DNA from: Chloroflexota bacterium
Lineage (GTDB): Bacteria; Chloroflexota; Dehalococcoidia; SHYB01
Direction of reading: 5' to 3'
Assembly (NCBI GenBank): GCA_016200725.1
Contig: JACQEE010000283.1
Span: forward strand, 1-6,681
Length of the DNA stretch: 6,681 nt
In this document: in pieces, positions 1-6,436 of the stretch
How the letters are laid out: the number at the start of each line of letters is the position of its first letter
Numbering within the stretch: the stretch's first letter is position 1
Program-made: the position numbers and the translations under genes
Notes under the pieces: generated by a model
Databases searched by the model: none
The model's input: the letters and a program-made list of their open reading frames with translations, nothing else
Told to the model about the DNA's origin: nothing

Positions 1-621
1 TGCTTATCGGGGGGACGGTTCATTCTCGGCGCGGGAACCGGCTACATCGAGCCGGAGTTTCGCACGCTAGGGATACCATTCGCGGACCGTGGTGATCGGA
101 TGGACGAGTACATCCGCGTGCTGCACCAGGTGTGGTCGACAGATGGGGCGCAATCGTTTCACGGGCGCTTCGTGCAGTTTGATGGCATGCACGTCGAGCC
201 GCGGCCTGTGCAGCGACCATGGCCGCCGATCTGGGTGGCGGGCAACGGGCCGCGAGTGCTGCGGCGAGCCGTCGAACTGGCAGAGGGCTGGCATCCGCTC
301 GAGCCGCCGCTGGCGGAGCTGGAGGCGGGCATCGCGCGGATGGAGGCGTTGTGCGTCAAGACGGGTCGCCAGCGAAGGCCGTACGTCTCGATCTGCTTTC
401 GTCGGCTCTGCTTCGGCCCGACGGCGCATATGGCGGGCACGGGTGCAGACCGTCGAATGCTGAACGGCTCGACGATGGATGTGCTGCACGATCTGCGCGA
501 GTTACGCAAGCGCGGCGTGGGTCACCTCGTCGTGCGCTTCATGCCCGGAGACCGCGGCTGGCGTGACGTTGAAGAGGCGATGCGGCTGTTTGCGAACGTG
601 CGCGGGGAAGTCGGTGATTGA
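1..621 (+). CDS. LLM-class (luciferase-like) probable F420-dependent oxidoreductase, 5'-truncated
   Basis: The open frame is already running at base 1 and ends at TGA 619-621, giving 206 visible residues. Luciferase-like family proteins are usually about 280-340 residues, so roughly the first third lies outside the window. Recognisable family blocks are a glycine-rich stretch GAGTGY (visible residues 10-15), then EFRTLGIPFADRGDRMDEY, then FHGRFVQFDG followed by VEPRPVQRP and PPIWVAGNGP, then AVELAEGWHPL. This order is typical of TIM-barrel oxidoreductases of the TIGR03619-like F420 group. These soluble enzymes use reduced F420 or FMN for hydride transfer or monooxygenation; the substrate cannot be read from the sequence. 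The cofactor is inferred from the family, because the N-terminal cofactor-binding part is missing. The internal ATG at 100 is not the start, since conserved family sequence continues upstream of it. A 2-hydroxyacid dehydrogenase follows after 51 nt on the same strand, possibly co-transcribed. Confidence 0.85.
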   Translation, partial: CLSGGRFILGAGTGYIEPEFRTLGIPFADRGDRMDEYIRVLHQVWSTDGAQSFHGRFVQFDGMHVEPRPVQRPWPPIWVAGNGPRVLRRAVELAEGWHPLEPPLAELEAGIARMEALCVKTGRQRRPYVSICFRRLCFGPTAHMAGTGADRRMLNGSTMDVLHDLRELRKRGVGHLVVRFMPGDRGWRDVEEAMRLFANVRGEVGD

Positions 622-672
622 CACCGTCGATGTGCCAGCCTACGCTTCCGCCGCTGTCGCCATGGAGGTGTC

Positions 673-1671
673 ATGAATCCCGTCAACGTCTGCGTGACCT
701 TCCCATCCAGCCAAGAGATTCTCGACATGATCAACGCCGTGTCGCCGCGCGTGCGCATCGTGGACATCAGCCCGTGGCTGCGGGATGAGGCGACATCGGC
801 GGAGGCGAAAGCCAAGGTGGACGTGGCGCTTCGGGACGTCGAGGTGATGTTCGTGGCGCGGGTGCCGCGCGACGTGCTCACGCGGGCGCCGCGCCTGAAG
901 TGGGCGCAGTACGTCGGCACAGGCGTCGATGCGCTGTGGCATGCAGGGCTGGCGAATGCGCCGTTCACCATCACGAATGTCACTGGGACGAATGCGCTGC
1001 CCATCGCCGAGCACTGCTTTCTCTTCATGCTGATGTGGGCGAAACACGCGCGGCAGTTCTTGCAGTTGCAGAAGGACCATTCGTACGCGCGCGATTCAGT
1101 ACGGCCGCTGTGGCTCGAGAGAAAGACGCTGGGCGTGCTTGGCATCGGCGGCATCGGGAGCGAGGTGGCGCGGCTGGGCAAGGCGTTCCAGATGCGCGTG
1201 CTGGCGACTCGCCGGTCGGCGACGCGTCGACAGTCGAACGTGGATGGCGTAGACGTGGTCTACCCGATTACGGAGTTGCGCTCGATGCTCGGCGAGTGTG
1301 ACTACGTGGTGAATACGCTGCCGCTCACGAAGGAGACCGAGCGGTCGATGGGTGAGGCAGAGTTCAAAGCGATGAAGCAGACGGCGTTCCTGGTCAACGT
1401 GGGGCGCGGCAAGTTGTTCGACGAGCCAGCGCTGGTGCGAGCGCTGAAGGACGGGACGATCGCAGGTGCGGGACTCGATGTGTTCGCAACGGAGCCGCTG
1501 CCGGCGGACAGTCCTCTCTGGGACCTACCAAACGTCTATATGACACCGCATGTGTCGGGCGACCTTGTTGATAACCGCGAACGGGCGGCGCGCCTGTTCT
1601 GCGACAACCTGAAGCGCTTCATCACTGGCCAGCCGCTTCGTAACGTCGTTGACCCGAAGCGCGGGTACTAG
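673..1671 (+). CDS. D-isomer-specific 2-hydroxyacid dehydrogenase (NADP-type cofactor loop)
   Basis: This 332-residue protein has the usual family length. It would reversibly reduce a 2-keto acid to a D-2-hydroxy acid in the cytosol; the substrate is unknown, with glyoxylate or hydroxypyruvate-like acids possible. The Rossmann glycine motif GIGGIG is at 157-162. The catalytic set is complete: Arg245 in NVGRGK, Glu274 in FATEP and His293 in TPHVSG. The residues after the second Rossmann strand (about 178-182, ATRRS) contain arginines where NAD-specific members carry an acidic residue, so NADP(H) preference is inferred. R-E-H spacing and the loop resemble GhrA-type glyoxylate/hydroxypyruvate reductases more than phosphoglycerate dehydrogenases, and there is no ACT domain. 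The ATG start is supported by GGAGG at 664-668, although the spacer is short (4 nt). The gene lies 51 nt after the LLM oxidoreductase and its TAG stop overlaps the stop of the convergent gene. Confidence 0.92.
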   Translation: MNPVNVCVTFPSSQEILDMINAVSPRVRIVDISPWLRDEATSAEAKAKVDVALRDVEVMFVARVPRDVLTRAPRLKWAQYVGTGVDALWHAGLANAPFTITNVTGTNALPIAEHCFLFMLMWAKHARQFLQLQKDHSYARDSVRPLWLERKTLGVLGIGGIGSEVARLGKAFQMRVLATRRSATRRQSNVDGVDVVYPITELRSMLGECDYVVNTLPLTKETERSMGEAEFKAMKQTAFLVNVGRGKLFDEPALVRALKDGTIAGAGLDVFATEPLPADSPLWDLPNVYMTPHVSGDLVDNRERAARLFCDNLKRFITGQPLRNVVDPKRGY

Positions 1672-2693
1672 GCGACGCCGCTAAGGTAGACGGCGTACTC
1701 GCGAAGATCGCCGAGGCGCGAGGGCGGCAGGCCGGACTGCTTCAGCGCCTCGGAGGCCTTGCTGGCATAGTGGCTCAATGACTTCTCAGCCTGGAGGCGA
1801 GCGCCGCTTTCCTCGAGTATCGTTAGCAACCTGCGCGCTTCGTCGTCGGTGAGCGCATTCTCGCGTCGCGTCGCCGCGCCGAAGGCATCGCGGACCTTCG
1901 CATCGCTGGACGCGAGGGCGTAGAGGAGGGGGAGCGAGCGGCGCTTATCGAGCGCATCGACGAGACTCGCGGCCATATCGCCACGACCGCCCCAGAACGT
2001 GTCGATGTCAGCACGGAGGCGGCCAGCGACACCTATCGAGCGACCGTAGGAGGCTAGTTGATCGAGGTGCTGGCCTTCGACGCCGGCAACGAGTCCGGCC
2101 AATTGAGCGGCGCAGGCGTAGAGCGAACCAATCGGTCCCTCGATCAGGGCAAGATGCTGCCGCGGAGAGGCCGTCTCCTGGGCTTCGGCCTCGATGCCGC
2201 GGTACTGCACTTCGCAGAGTTCGAGGCAGGCGCGGTCGAGCAGCTTGGCGGCGCTGGCCGTGACCTCTGCGCTGATGCCGCGCGACTCGAGGTCCATGAC
2301 GGCCAGCCGTGCCAAGGCGTACATGCCGTCGCCGGCGTTGATACCCTGCGAATGACCCCAGACCCACCACAGCGCAGGGCGGCCGGCGCCATCGGGCTTG
2401 CCCTCTTTGAGTTCGCTATGAATGGTGTAGAAGGCCTGGGTGAGTTCGACCGCTGCTGCCGCGGGCAGAGCGCGTTCAGTAGCCGCGCTAGCGGACTCCG
2501 CAATCGCGAGGCAGAGCGTGCCGAGGCGCCGTTCCTGGCCGCCGTGGCGCTCGGGCATGCCCGTCTGGTCGATCCAGCCGAAGTGGTAGCGCAGCATCTG
2601 GTAGAGCGGCGACTTGCGGTTGCCGACGACGCGCTTCAGTTCAGTCTCGATGGGCTGGTTGAGGCGGTCGAAGAGCGAAGGACGTTGCGTCAT
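1668..2693 (-). CDS. Polyprenyl synthetase-fold protein with degenerate aspartate motifs (class 1 isoprenoid enzyme-like)
   Basis: This 341-residue, mainly helical protein matches the polyprenyl synthetase family over its whole length but has lost key residues. Family landmarks kept are AVELTQAFYTIH (81-92), GRPALWWVWGHSQGINAGD (104-122), the QHLDQLASYG region (208-217) and KRRSLPLLYAL (250-260). The first aspartate-rich site, normally DDxxD right after the IH, reads SELKE (93-97). The second, normally DDxxD before a WG-type sequence, reads ADIDT (227-231). The usual IPP-binding GGKR-type motif appears as GGQERR (51-56). Canonical Mg-dependent prenyl transfer is therefore doubtful; a non-catalytic, regulatory or altered chemistry role is inference. 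The ATG at 2693 is chosen because it begins the homologous region and follows the tsaC stop by 22 nt. The longer frame, up to 2786, would overlap tsaC by about 70 nt. The ribosome-binding site is weak, so coupling to tsaC is likely. It shares its stop tetranucleotide CTAG with the convergent dehydrogenase. Confidence 0.82.
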   Translation of the reverse strand: MTQRPSLFDRLNQPIETELKRVVGNRKSPLYQMLRYHFGWIDQTGMPERHGGQERRLGTLCLAIAESASAATERALPAAAAVELTQAFYTIHSELKEGKPDGAGRPALWWVWGHSQGINAGDGMYALARLAVMDLESRGISAEVTASAAKLLDRACLELCEVQYRGIEAEAQETASPRQHLALIEGPIGSLYACAAQLAGLVAGVEGQHLDQLASYGRSIGVAGRLRADIDTFWGGRGDMAASLVDALDKRRSLPLLYALASSDAKVRDAFGAATRRENALTDDEARRLLTILEESGARLQAEKSLSHYASKASEALKQSGLPPSRLGDLREYAVYLSGVA

Positions 2694-2715
2694 CGTGAAG
2701 TCTCGTGAGCGGAGA

Positions 2716-3339
2716 TCACGCGCGGACAGGGACTGCGATTTTGCGGCCGAGCACCTGCGCCAGGTTTTGCATCGTGATAGGCCCATCGCGGAGGAGGAGG
2801 GGCGGGTTCTGTGTCATGTCTACGACGGTCGATTCCTTGCCACCGAAACAGTCGCCGTCGATGACGTAGTCGACGAGGTCGCCGAGTTGCCGACGCGCTT
2901 CGGCAGCGGTGCGCGCGCTGGGCTGGCCTGAAAGGTTGGCGCTCGTGCCGACGATGGGTACGCCGATGCCGGCGGCGAGCACTCGAGGAATATCGTGGCC
3001 AGGGATGCGCACGCCGATGGTCGGCTGGCCGGCGGTCACGAAGCCGGGCACCCACGCGGCGCGGGGCAGGACGAGGGTCAGCGCGCCGGGCATGAAGCGC
3101 TCGACGAGGAGGCGCGCATCGGCGGAGAGGTTGGCGGTCGTTCGCTCCAGCATGGCCATGTCGGCGGCGAGGACAGGCAGTGGCTGGTTGAGGGGGCGCT
3201 GCTTGACGGCGAAGACGCGTCGCACCGCAGTCTCGTTCCGCATGTCGGCGCCGAGGCCGTAGACGGTGTCCGTGGGGTAGGCAACGAGGCCGCCGCGGCG
3301 CAGCGTTTCGATGGCCTTTTGAATCTGTTGGGCGGCCAC
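2716..3339 (-). CDS. tsaC: Threonylcarbamoyl-AMP synthase, TsaC/YrdC/YwlC type
   Basis: The 207-residue protein makes threonylcarbamoyl-AMP from threonine, bicarbonate and ATP, the first step of the t6A37 modification of ANN-decoding tRNAs; TsaB/D/E complete it. YrdC-domain hallmarks are PTDTVYGLG (22-30), the KxR block KQRPLNQPL (46-54), GVRIPGH (109-115), GTSANLSG (131-138) and STVVDM (170-175). The length matches the short TsaC form; there is no extra C-terminal Sua5 domain. The start is set at GTG 3337-3339 because AAGGAG lies 5 nt upstream of it and homology begins there. A longer frame opens at GTG 3364-3366, but its first nine codons would contain that ribosome-binding site and part of the promoter. 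It probably heads a two-gene unit with the prenyl-synthase-like gene 22 nt downstream, and it is divergent from guaA. Confidence 0.93.
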   Translation of the reverse strand: MAAQQIQKAIETLRRGGLVAYPTDTVYGLGADMRNETAVRRVFAVKQRPLNQPLPVLAADMAMLERTTANLSADARLLVERFMPGALTLVLPRAAWVPGFVTAGQPTIGVRIPGHDIPRVLAAGIGVPIVGTSANLSGQPSARTAAEARRQLGDLVDYVIDGDCFGGKESTVVDMTQNPPLLLRDGPITMQNLAQVLGRKIAVPVRA

Positions 3340-3344
3340 GTTTT

Positions 3345-3350
3345 CTCCTT
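3345..3350 (-). promoter_or_regulatory. Ribosome-binding site of tsaC
   Basis: Read on the minus strand the site is AAGGAG followed by AAAAC and then GTG (3337-3339). The near-perfect match to the anti-Shine-Dalgarno sequence and the 5-nt spacing decide the start in favour of the shorter tsaC product over the GTG at 3364-3366. Confidence 0.85.
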
Positions 3351-3377
3351 GACCGAAGTATAGCACGGTGGTACTCT
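3349..3377 (+). promoter_or_regulatory. Putative sigma-70-type promoter of guaA
   Basis: TTGACC (3349-3354) matches TTGACA at five of six positions. A 17-bp spacer follows, then TACTCT (3372-3377), a poor hexamer that nevertheless keeps the key TA at the start and T at the end. The -10 is preceded by TG (3369-3370), an extended -10 element. Transcription would start near 3384, leaving a leader of about 20 nt with the ribosome-binding site and no room for a purine riboswitch. The -35 abuts the divergent tsaC -10 and start point, so the two promoters probably exclude each other. Confidence 0.5.
3357..3365 (-). promoter_or_regulatory. Putative extended -10 promoter of tsaC
   Basis: On the minus strand the bases read TGCTATACT: a 5-of-6 match to TATAAT preceded by the extended -10 TGn element. 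No convincing -35 hexamer lies 16-18 bp upstream, which extended -10 promoters can tolerate. The predicted start point, about 7 bp downstream, falls at or just before the AAGGAG, so the mRNA leader would be only about 11-13 nt. This is a motif-based prediction using the housekeeping sigma consensus. Confidence 0.55.
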
Positions 3378-3392
3378 GCCTGAGTCACACGC

Positions 3393-3398
3393 AGGAGG
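3393..3398 (+). promoter_or_regulatory. Ribosome-binding site of guaA, deciding a TTG start
   Basis: A perfect AGGAGG sits 6 nt before TTG 3405-3407. No ATG exists between here and the conserved start of the GuaA amidotransferase domain near 3543. The only other plausible in-frame start, GTG at 3456, has no comparable upstream site. The strong match makes TTG the best-supported start. Confidence 0.8.
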
Positions 3399-3404
3399 CC
3401 TTCA

Positions 3405-5075
3405 TTGGATCGTACGCCGGGGGATCAGGGCCTTCGCGTCGCGGTCAGCGGCGACGTGGAGGTTTCGACGTACCTCGAGATCGCGAAGCAAAAAGAAGGC
3501 CACCAGTCCGTCCCTCCGCCCACCTCTGCCCCGACCGCGCGCGAAACCATCGTCGTTCTCGACTTCGGCTCGCAGTACTCCATGCTCATCGCTCGTCGAG
3601 TGCGCGAGCAGCATGTGTACTGCGAACTCGTGCCGCACGACACGCCGTGGGAGAAGATCGCACACCTGAATCCCAAGGGTTTTATCCTTTCCGGAGGGCC
3701 GGCAAGCGTCTACGAGTCGAATGCACCCACAGCCCCAGCGTACGTGTTCAATGCGCGTACGCCGGTGCTTGGCATCTGCTATGGCATGCAGTTGATGGCG
3801 CACCAACTCGGCGGGCGCGTCGCGGCCGGCGACAAGCGCGAGTATGGACACGCGGTGCTGCACCAGAACGACGAGGTCTTCCCGCTCTTCCGCAACCTGC
3901 CGCATGACGTGACCGTGTGGATGAGCCACGGCGATCGCGTCGAGCGCATGCCGCCTGGATTCCGCAGCCTCGCGTACACCGATAACAGCCCCGTGGCCGT
4001 CATGGGCAACGACGCAGGCCTGATCGGCATCCAGTTCCACCCGGAAGTAGCGCATACGCCGCAGGGCCAGGAATTGCTGCGCAACTTCCTGTTCAACATC
4101 TGCGGCTGTAAGGGCGATTGGACACCGGGAAACTTCGTCACCGAGCAGGTAGAGAAGATTGCGAAGACGGTCGGCAACGGCAAGGTTATCTGCGCGCTGT
4201 CGGGCGGCGTGGACTCGGCAGTGGTCGCGGCGCTCATCCACCGAGCGGTCGGCGAGCAATTGACATGCATCTTCGTGGACAACGGCCTGCTGCGGCGCGA
4301 GGAGGCCGATCGAGTCCTGCACGTCTTCGAACGCAATCTCAAGATGCGCATTATCCATGTCAATGCGATGGAGCGCTTCCTGGCACGGCTGAAGGGGATC
4401 ACCGACCCGGAGCAGAAGCGCAAGGCGATCGGCAACGAGTTCATCAAGGTATTCGAAGAAGAAGCGTCGAGGATGACGGACGCTAGTTTCCTGGCGCAGG
4501 GGACGCTCTACCCCGACGTGATCGAAAGCGTGACGCCGGAGAACAAGGCAGCCTCGAAGATCAAGACGCACCACAACGTCGGCGGCCTGCCGAAGCACAT
4601 GCGCTTGCAGTTGATCGAGCCGCTGCGGCACCTGTTCAAGGATGAGGTGCGCAACGTCGGCCTGGCGCTGGGGATGCCCGAGGAGATGGTCTTCCGCCAG
4701 CCTTTCCCTGGCCCCGGCCTCGCGATCCGCATCATCGGCGAGGTGACGCACCAGAAGCTCGACGTGCTGCGCGCAGCAGACTGGGTGGTGATGAACGAGA
4801 TCAAGAAGGCGAAGCTGTATCGCCAGTTGTGGCAGTCGTTCGCGGTGCTCACCGGCAGTTCCAGCGTCGGCGTGCAGGGCGACCATCGCACCTATGGCCA
4901 TGTCGTCGCGGTACGCGCGGTCACGAGCGAGGATGCCATGACTGCGGACTGGGCGCGGCTGCCCTACGACCTGCTCGCGAAGATTTCCAATCGCATAGTG
5001 AATGAAGTGCCTGAAGTCAATCGCGTCGTCTACGACATCACCAGCAAGCCTCCTGGCACCATCGAGTGGGAATAA
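3405..5075 (+). CDS. guaA: GMP synthase (glutamine-hydrolysing) with N-terminal extension
   Basis: The 556-residue protein converts XMP, glutamine and ATP to GMP, the last step of guanine nucleotide synthesis. The glutaminase domain (about 48-232) has Cys125 in GICYGMQL and the His212/Glu214 pair in FHPEV, so its triad is intact. The ATP pyrophosphatase domain follows, with P-loop SGGVDS at 266-271. The C-terminal dimerisation domain includes [12 protein letters not shown] (431-442) and the standard ending [10 protein letters not shown]. Typical bacterial GuaA is about 510-525 residues and reaches the VVLDFGSQY block within about 10 residues; here that block starts near residue 50. The first 46 residues are therefore an extension, ending in a Pro/Ser/Thr-rich linker (about 35-45). 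The TTG start is supported by AGGAGG 6 nt upstream. purD follows after 93 nt, giving a purine-synthesis pair. Confidence 0.97.
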   Translation: MDRTPGDQGLRVAVSGDVEVSTYLEIAKQKEGHQSVPPPTSAPTARETIVVLDFGSQYSMLIARRVREQHVYCELVPHDTPWEKIAHLNPKGFILSGGPASVYESNAPTAPAYVFNARTPVLGICYGMQLMAHQLGGRVAAGDKREYGHAVLHQNDEVFPLFRNLPHDVTVWMSHGDRVERMPPGFRSLAYTDNSPVAVMGNDAGLIGIQFHPEVAHTPQGQELLRNFLFNICGCKGDWTPGNFVTEQVEKIAKTVGNGKVICALSGGVDSAVVAALIHRAVGEQLTCIFVDNGLLRREEADRVLHVFERNLKMRIIHVNAMERFLARLKGITDPEQKRKAIGNEFIKVFEEEASRMTDASFLAQGTLYPDVIESVTPENKAASKIKTHHNVGGLPKHMRLQLIEPLRHLFKDEVRNVGLALGMPEEMVFRQPFPGPGLAIRIIGEVTHQKLDVLRAADWVVMNEIKKAKLYRQLWQSFAVLTGSSSVGVQGDHRTYGHVVAVRAVTSEDAMTADWARLPYDLLAKISNRIVNEVPEVNRVVYDITSKPPGTIEWE

Positions 5076-5089
5076 CGCCTCACTCTCTA

Positions 5090-5116
5090 TCTCTCTCCAT
5101 CGGAGATGGAGAGAGA
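5090..5116 (+). terminator. Perfect hairpin between guaA and purD (possible terminator or processing site)
   Basis: The arms TCTCTCTCCATC (5090-5101) and GATGGAGAGAGA (5105-5116) are perfect reverse complements: a 12-bp stem with a GGA triloop, starting 14 nt after the guaA stop. The downstream bases (CGATTGCTCC) lack a U-tract, so it is not a classical strong intrinsic terminator. It could be a weak terminator limiting purD transcription, an mRNA 3'-end stabiliser, or a copy of a dispersed palindromic repeat. I saw no second copy in this window. No convincing promoter was found between it and purD. Confidence 0.55.
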
Positions 5117-5168
5117 CGATTGCTCCTTCCCAAGGTGGCCTAGCGCACTGAAATCGCAGAGATAACAC

Positions 5169-6434
5169 GTGAAGGTCTTGGTCATCGGCTCCGGCGCGCG
5201 CGAGCATGCCCTCGCCTGGAAGCTCTCGAAGAGCCCACGGGTGAAGGCAGTCTACGCAGCGCCAGGCAACGCCGGTACAGCGCTGCTCGGGGAGAATCTA
5301 CCCGTCGCTGGCGAGGACCTGCGCGGGCTGTCCGATGCGGTGCAGGCAAAGCATATCGACCTCGTCGTGGTTGGCCCCGAGGGGCCGCTGGCCGCGGGCG
5401 CCGTCGACCACTTCCGCAAACTCGGAGTGCCGGTCTTCGGGCCATCGCAAAAGGCAGCGCAACTTGAGTCGAGCAAGGCCTTCGCGAAGGGGATCATGCG
5501 CAAGTACGGCATCCCATGCGCGCGAGGTGAGACGTTCGAGTCGTTCGATGCGGCCAAGAAGTTCGTCGAGGCTGCGCCGAAGCCGCCGGTCGTGAAGGCG
5601 GACGGCCTCGCTGCAGGCAAGGGTGTGATGGTGCCAGCGACGAAGCAAGAAGCCATCGCGGCGCTGCAGGACGCGATGGTGAAGGGCATATTTGGCCCGG
5701 CTGGCAAGCGCGTCGTGCTCGAAGAGTGCCTCGATGGGGTGGAGGCCAGCGTCTTTGCCTTCAGCGACGGTGAGCACGTCATGACGACGATCCCAGCCTG
5801 CGACTACAAGCGTGTCAATGATGGCGACCAGGGGCCGAACACCGTCGGCATGGGTTCGTATAGCCCCCCGGAGTTCCTCAGCGACGACATGATCAAGCGC
5901 ATCCACGAGCGCGTGATGGTGGCCACAGTACGGGCGATGGCCTCGGAGGGCATCCCGTACACCGGCGTCCTGTATGCGGGCCTCATGGTGAGCAAGGACG
6001 ACTTCAAGGTCATCGAGTTCAACAGCCGCCTCGGCGACCCGGAGACGCAGGTGATTCTCCCACGCTTGGAGTCGGACCTGCTGGACGTCATCGAGGCAGT
6101 GATCGCGGGGAGACTCGACCGCGTATCGATGAAGTGGACGTCGCAGCCGTGCGTCGGCGTGGTGATGGCGTCGGGCGGCTACCCAGGCAACTACGTGAAA
6201 GGGAAGCCCATCAGCGGACTCGACGATGTCGACGACGACGTGCAGGTGTTTCACGCTGGAACCAAATTGCAGGGCGGCGTTCCGGTGACCGATGGAGGCC
6301 GTGTGCTGACGGTGTCGGCGATTGGGAAGGACATGCGAGGGGCGATGGCGAAGGCGTACGATAATGTGCGGCGCATCCGTTTCGAGGGGGCGCACTACCG
6401 AAAGGACATCGCTCTGCGGGTGGTGCAGCGCTGA
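5169..6434 (+). CDS. purD: Phosphoribosylamine-glycine ligase (GAR synthetase)
   Basis: The 421-residue protein, the usual length for a stand-alone PurD, joins phosphoribosylamine and glycine using ATP to form glycinamide ribonucleotide, the second step of de novo purine synthesis. The N-terminal domain opens with the canonical MKVLVIGSG then AREHAL (10-15). The ATP-grasp domain has VVKADGLAAGKGV (141-153), EECLDGVEASV (185-195), GPNTVGMGSY (222-231) and the metal/ATP-binding signature EFNSRLGDPETQ (283-294). Small departures from common forms are Ala10 in place of Gly in GSGGREH and Val226 in place of the first Gly of the NTGGMG block; the metal-binding Glu283 and Asn285 are present. The GTG start is placed by exact N-terminal homology, since the upstream ribosome-binding site (AGAGA at 5158-5162) is weak. 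It lies 93 nt after guaA and only 2 nt before the next gene. Confidence 0.97.
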   Translation: MKVLVIGSGAREHALAWKLSKSPRVKAVYAAPGNAGTALLGENLPVAGEDLRGLSDAVQAKHIDLVVVGPEGPLAAGAVDHFRKLGVPVFGPSQKAAQLESSKAFAKGIMRKYGIPCARGETFESFDAAKKFVEAAPKPPVVKADGLAAGKGVMVPATKQEAIAALQDAMVKGIFGPAGKRVVLEECLDGVEASVFAFSDGEHVMTTIPACDYKRVNDGDQGPNTVGMGSYSPPEFLSDDMIKRIHERVMVATVRAMASEGIPYTGVLYAGLMVSKDDFKVIEFNSRLGDPETQVILPRLESDLLDVIEAVIAGRLDRVSMKWTSQPCVGVVMASGGYPGNYVKGKPISGLDDVDDDVQVFHAGTKLQGGVPVTDGGRVLTVSAIGKDMRGAMAKAYDNVRRIRFEGAHYRKDIALRVVQR

Positions 6435-6436
6435 TC

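Noticed and set aside
2694..2786. A longer N-terminus for the prenyl-synthase-like protein, starting at 2786
   Set aside because: It would overlap the tsaC coding end by about 70 nt, and the added basic residues do not look like family sequence. ATG at 2693 fits better.
3340..3366. A longer tsaC starting at GTG 3364-3366
   Set aside because: The nine extra codons contain the AAGGAG site and part of the likely promoter, and the conserved YrdC domain starts after the GTG at 3337-3339.
3378..3404. A purine riboswitch upstream of guaA
   Set aside because: The leader predicted from the promoter is only about 20 nt, and the whole gap is 65 bp, too short for a known purine-sensing aptamer plus expression platform alongside the promoter.
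5117..5168. A promoter for purD downstream of the hairpin
   Set aside because: TTGCTC at 5120-5125 has no acceptable -10 at 16-18 bp, and GATAAC at 5161-5166 lies too close to the start codon and lacks a -35.
3402..5207. A 601-codon open frame antisense to the whole of guaA
   Set aside because: Its low-complexity, His/Arg/Asp/Leu-rich translation resembles no family. Long antisense frames are expected opposite a GC-rich gene with strong third-position bias, and guaA is unmistakable on the other strand.
5298..6395. A 365-codon minus-strand frame opposite purD
   Set aside because: Same reason: a composition shadow of a clearly conserved gene, rich in His, Arg and Asp, with no recognisable motif.
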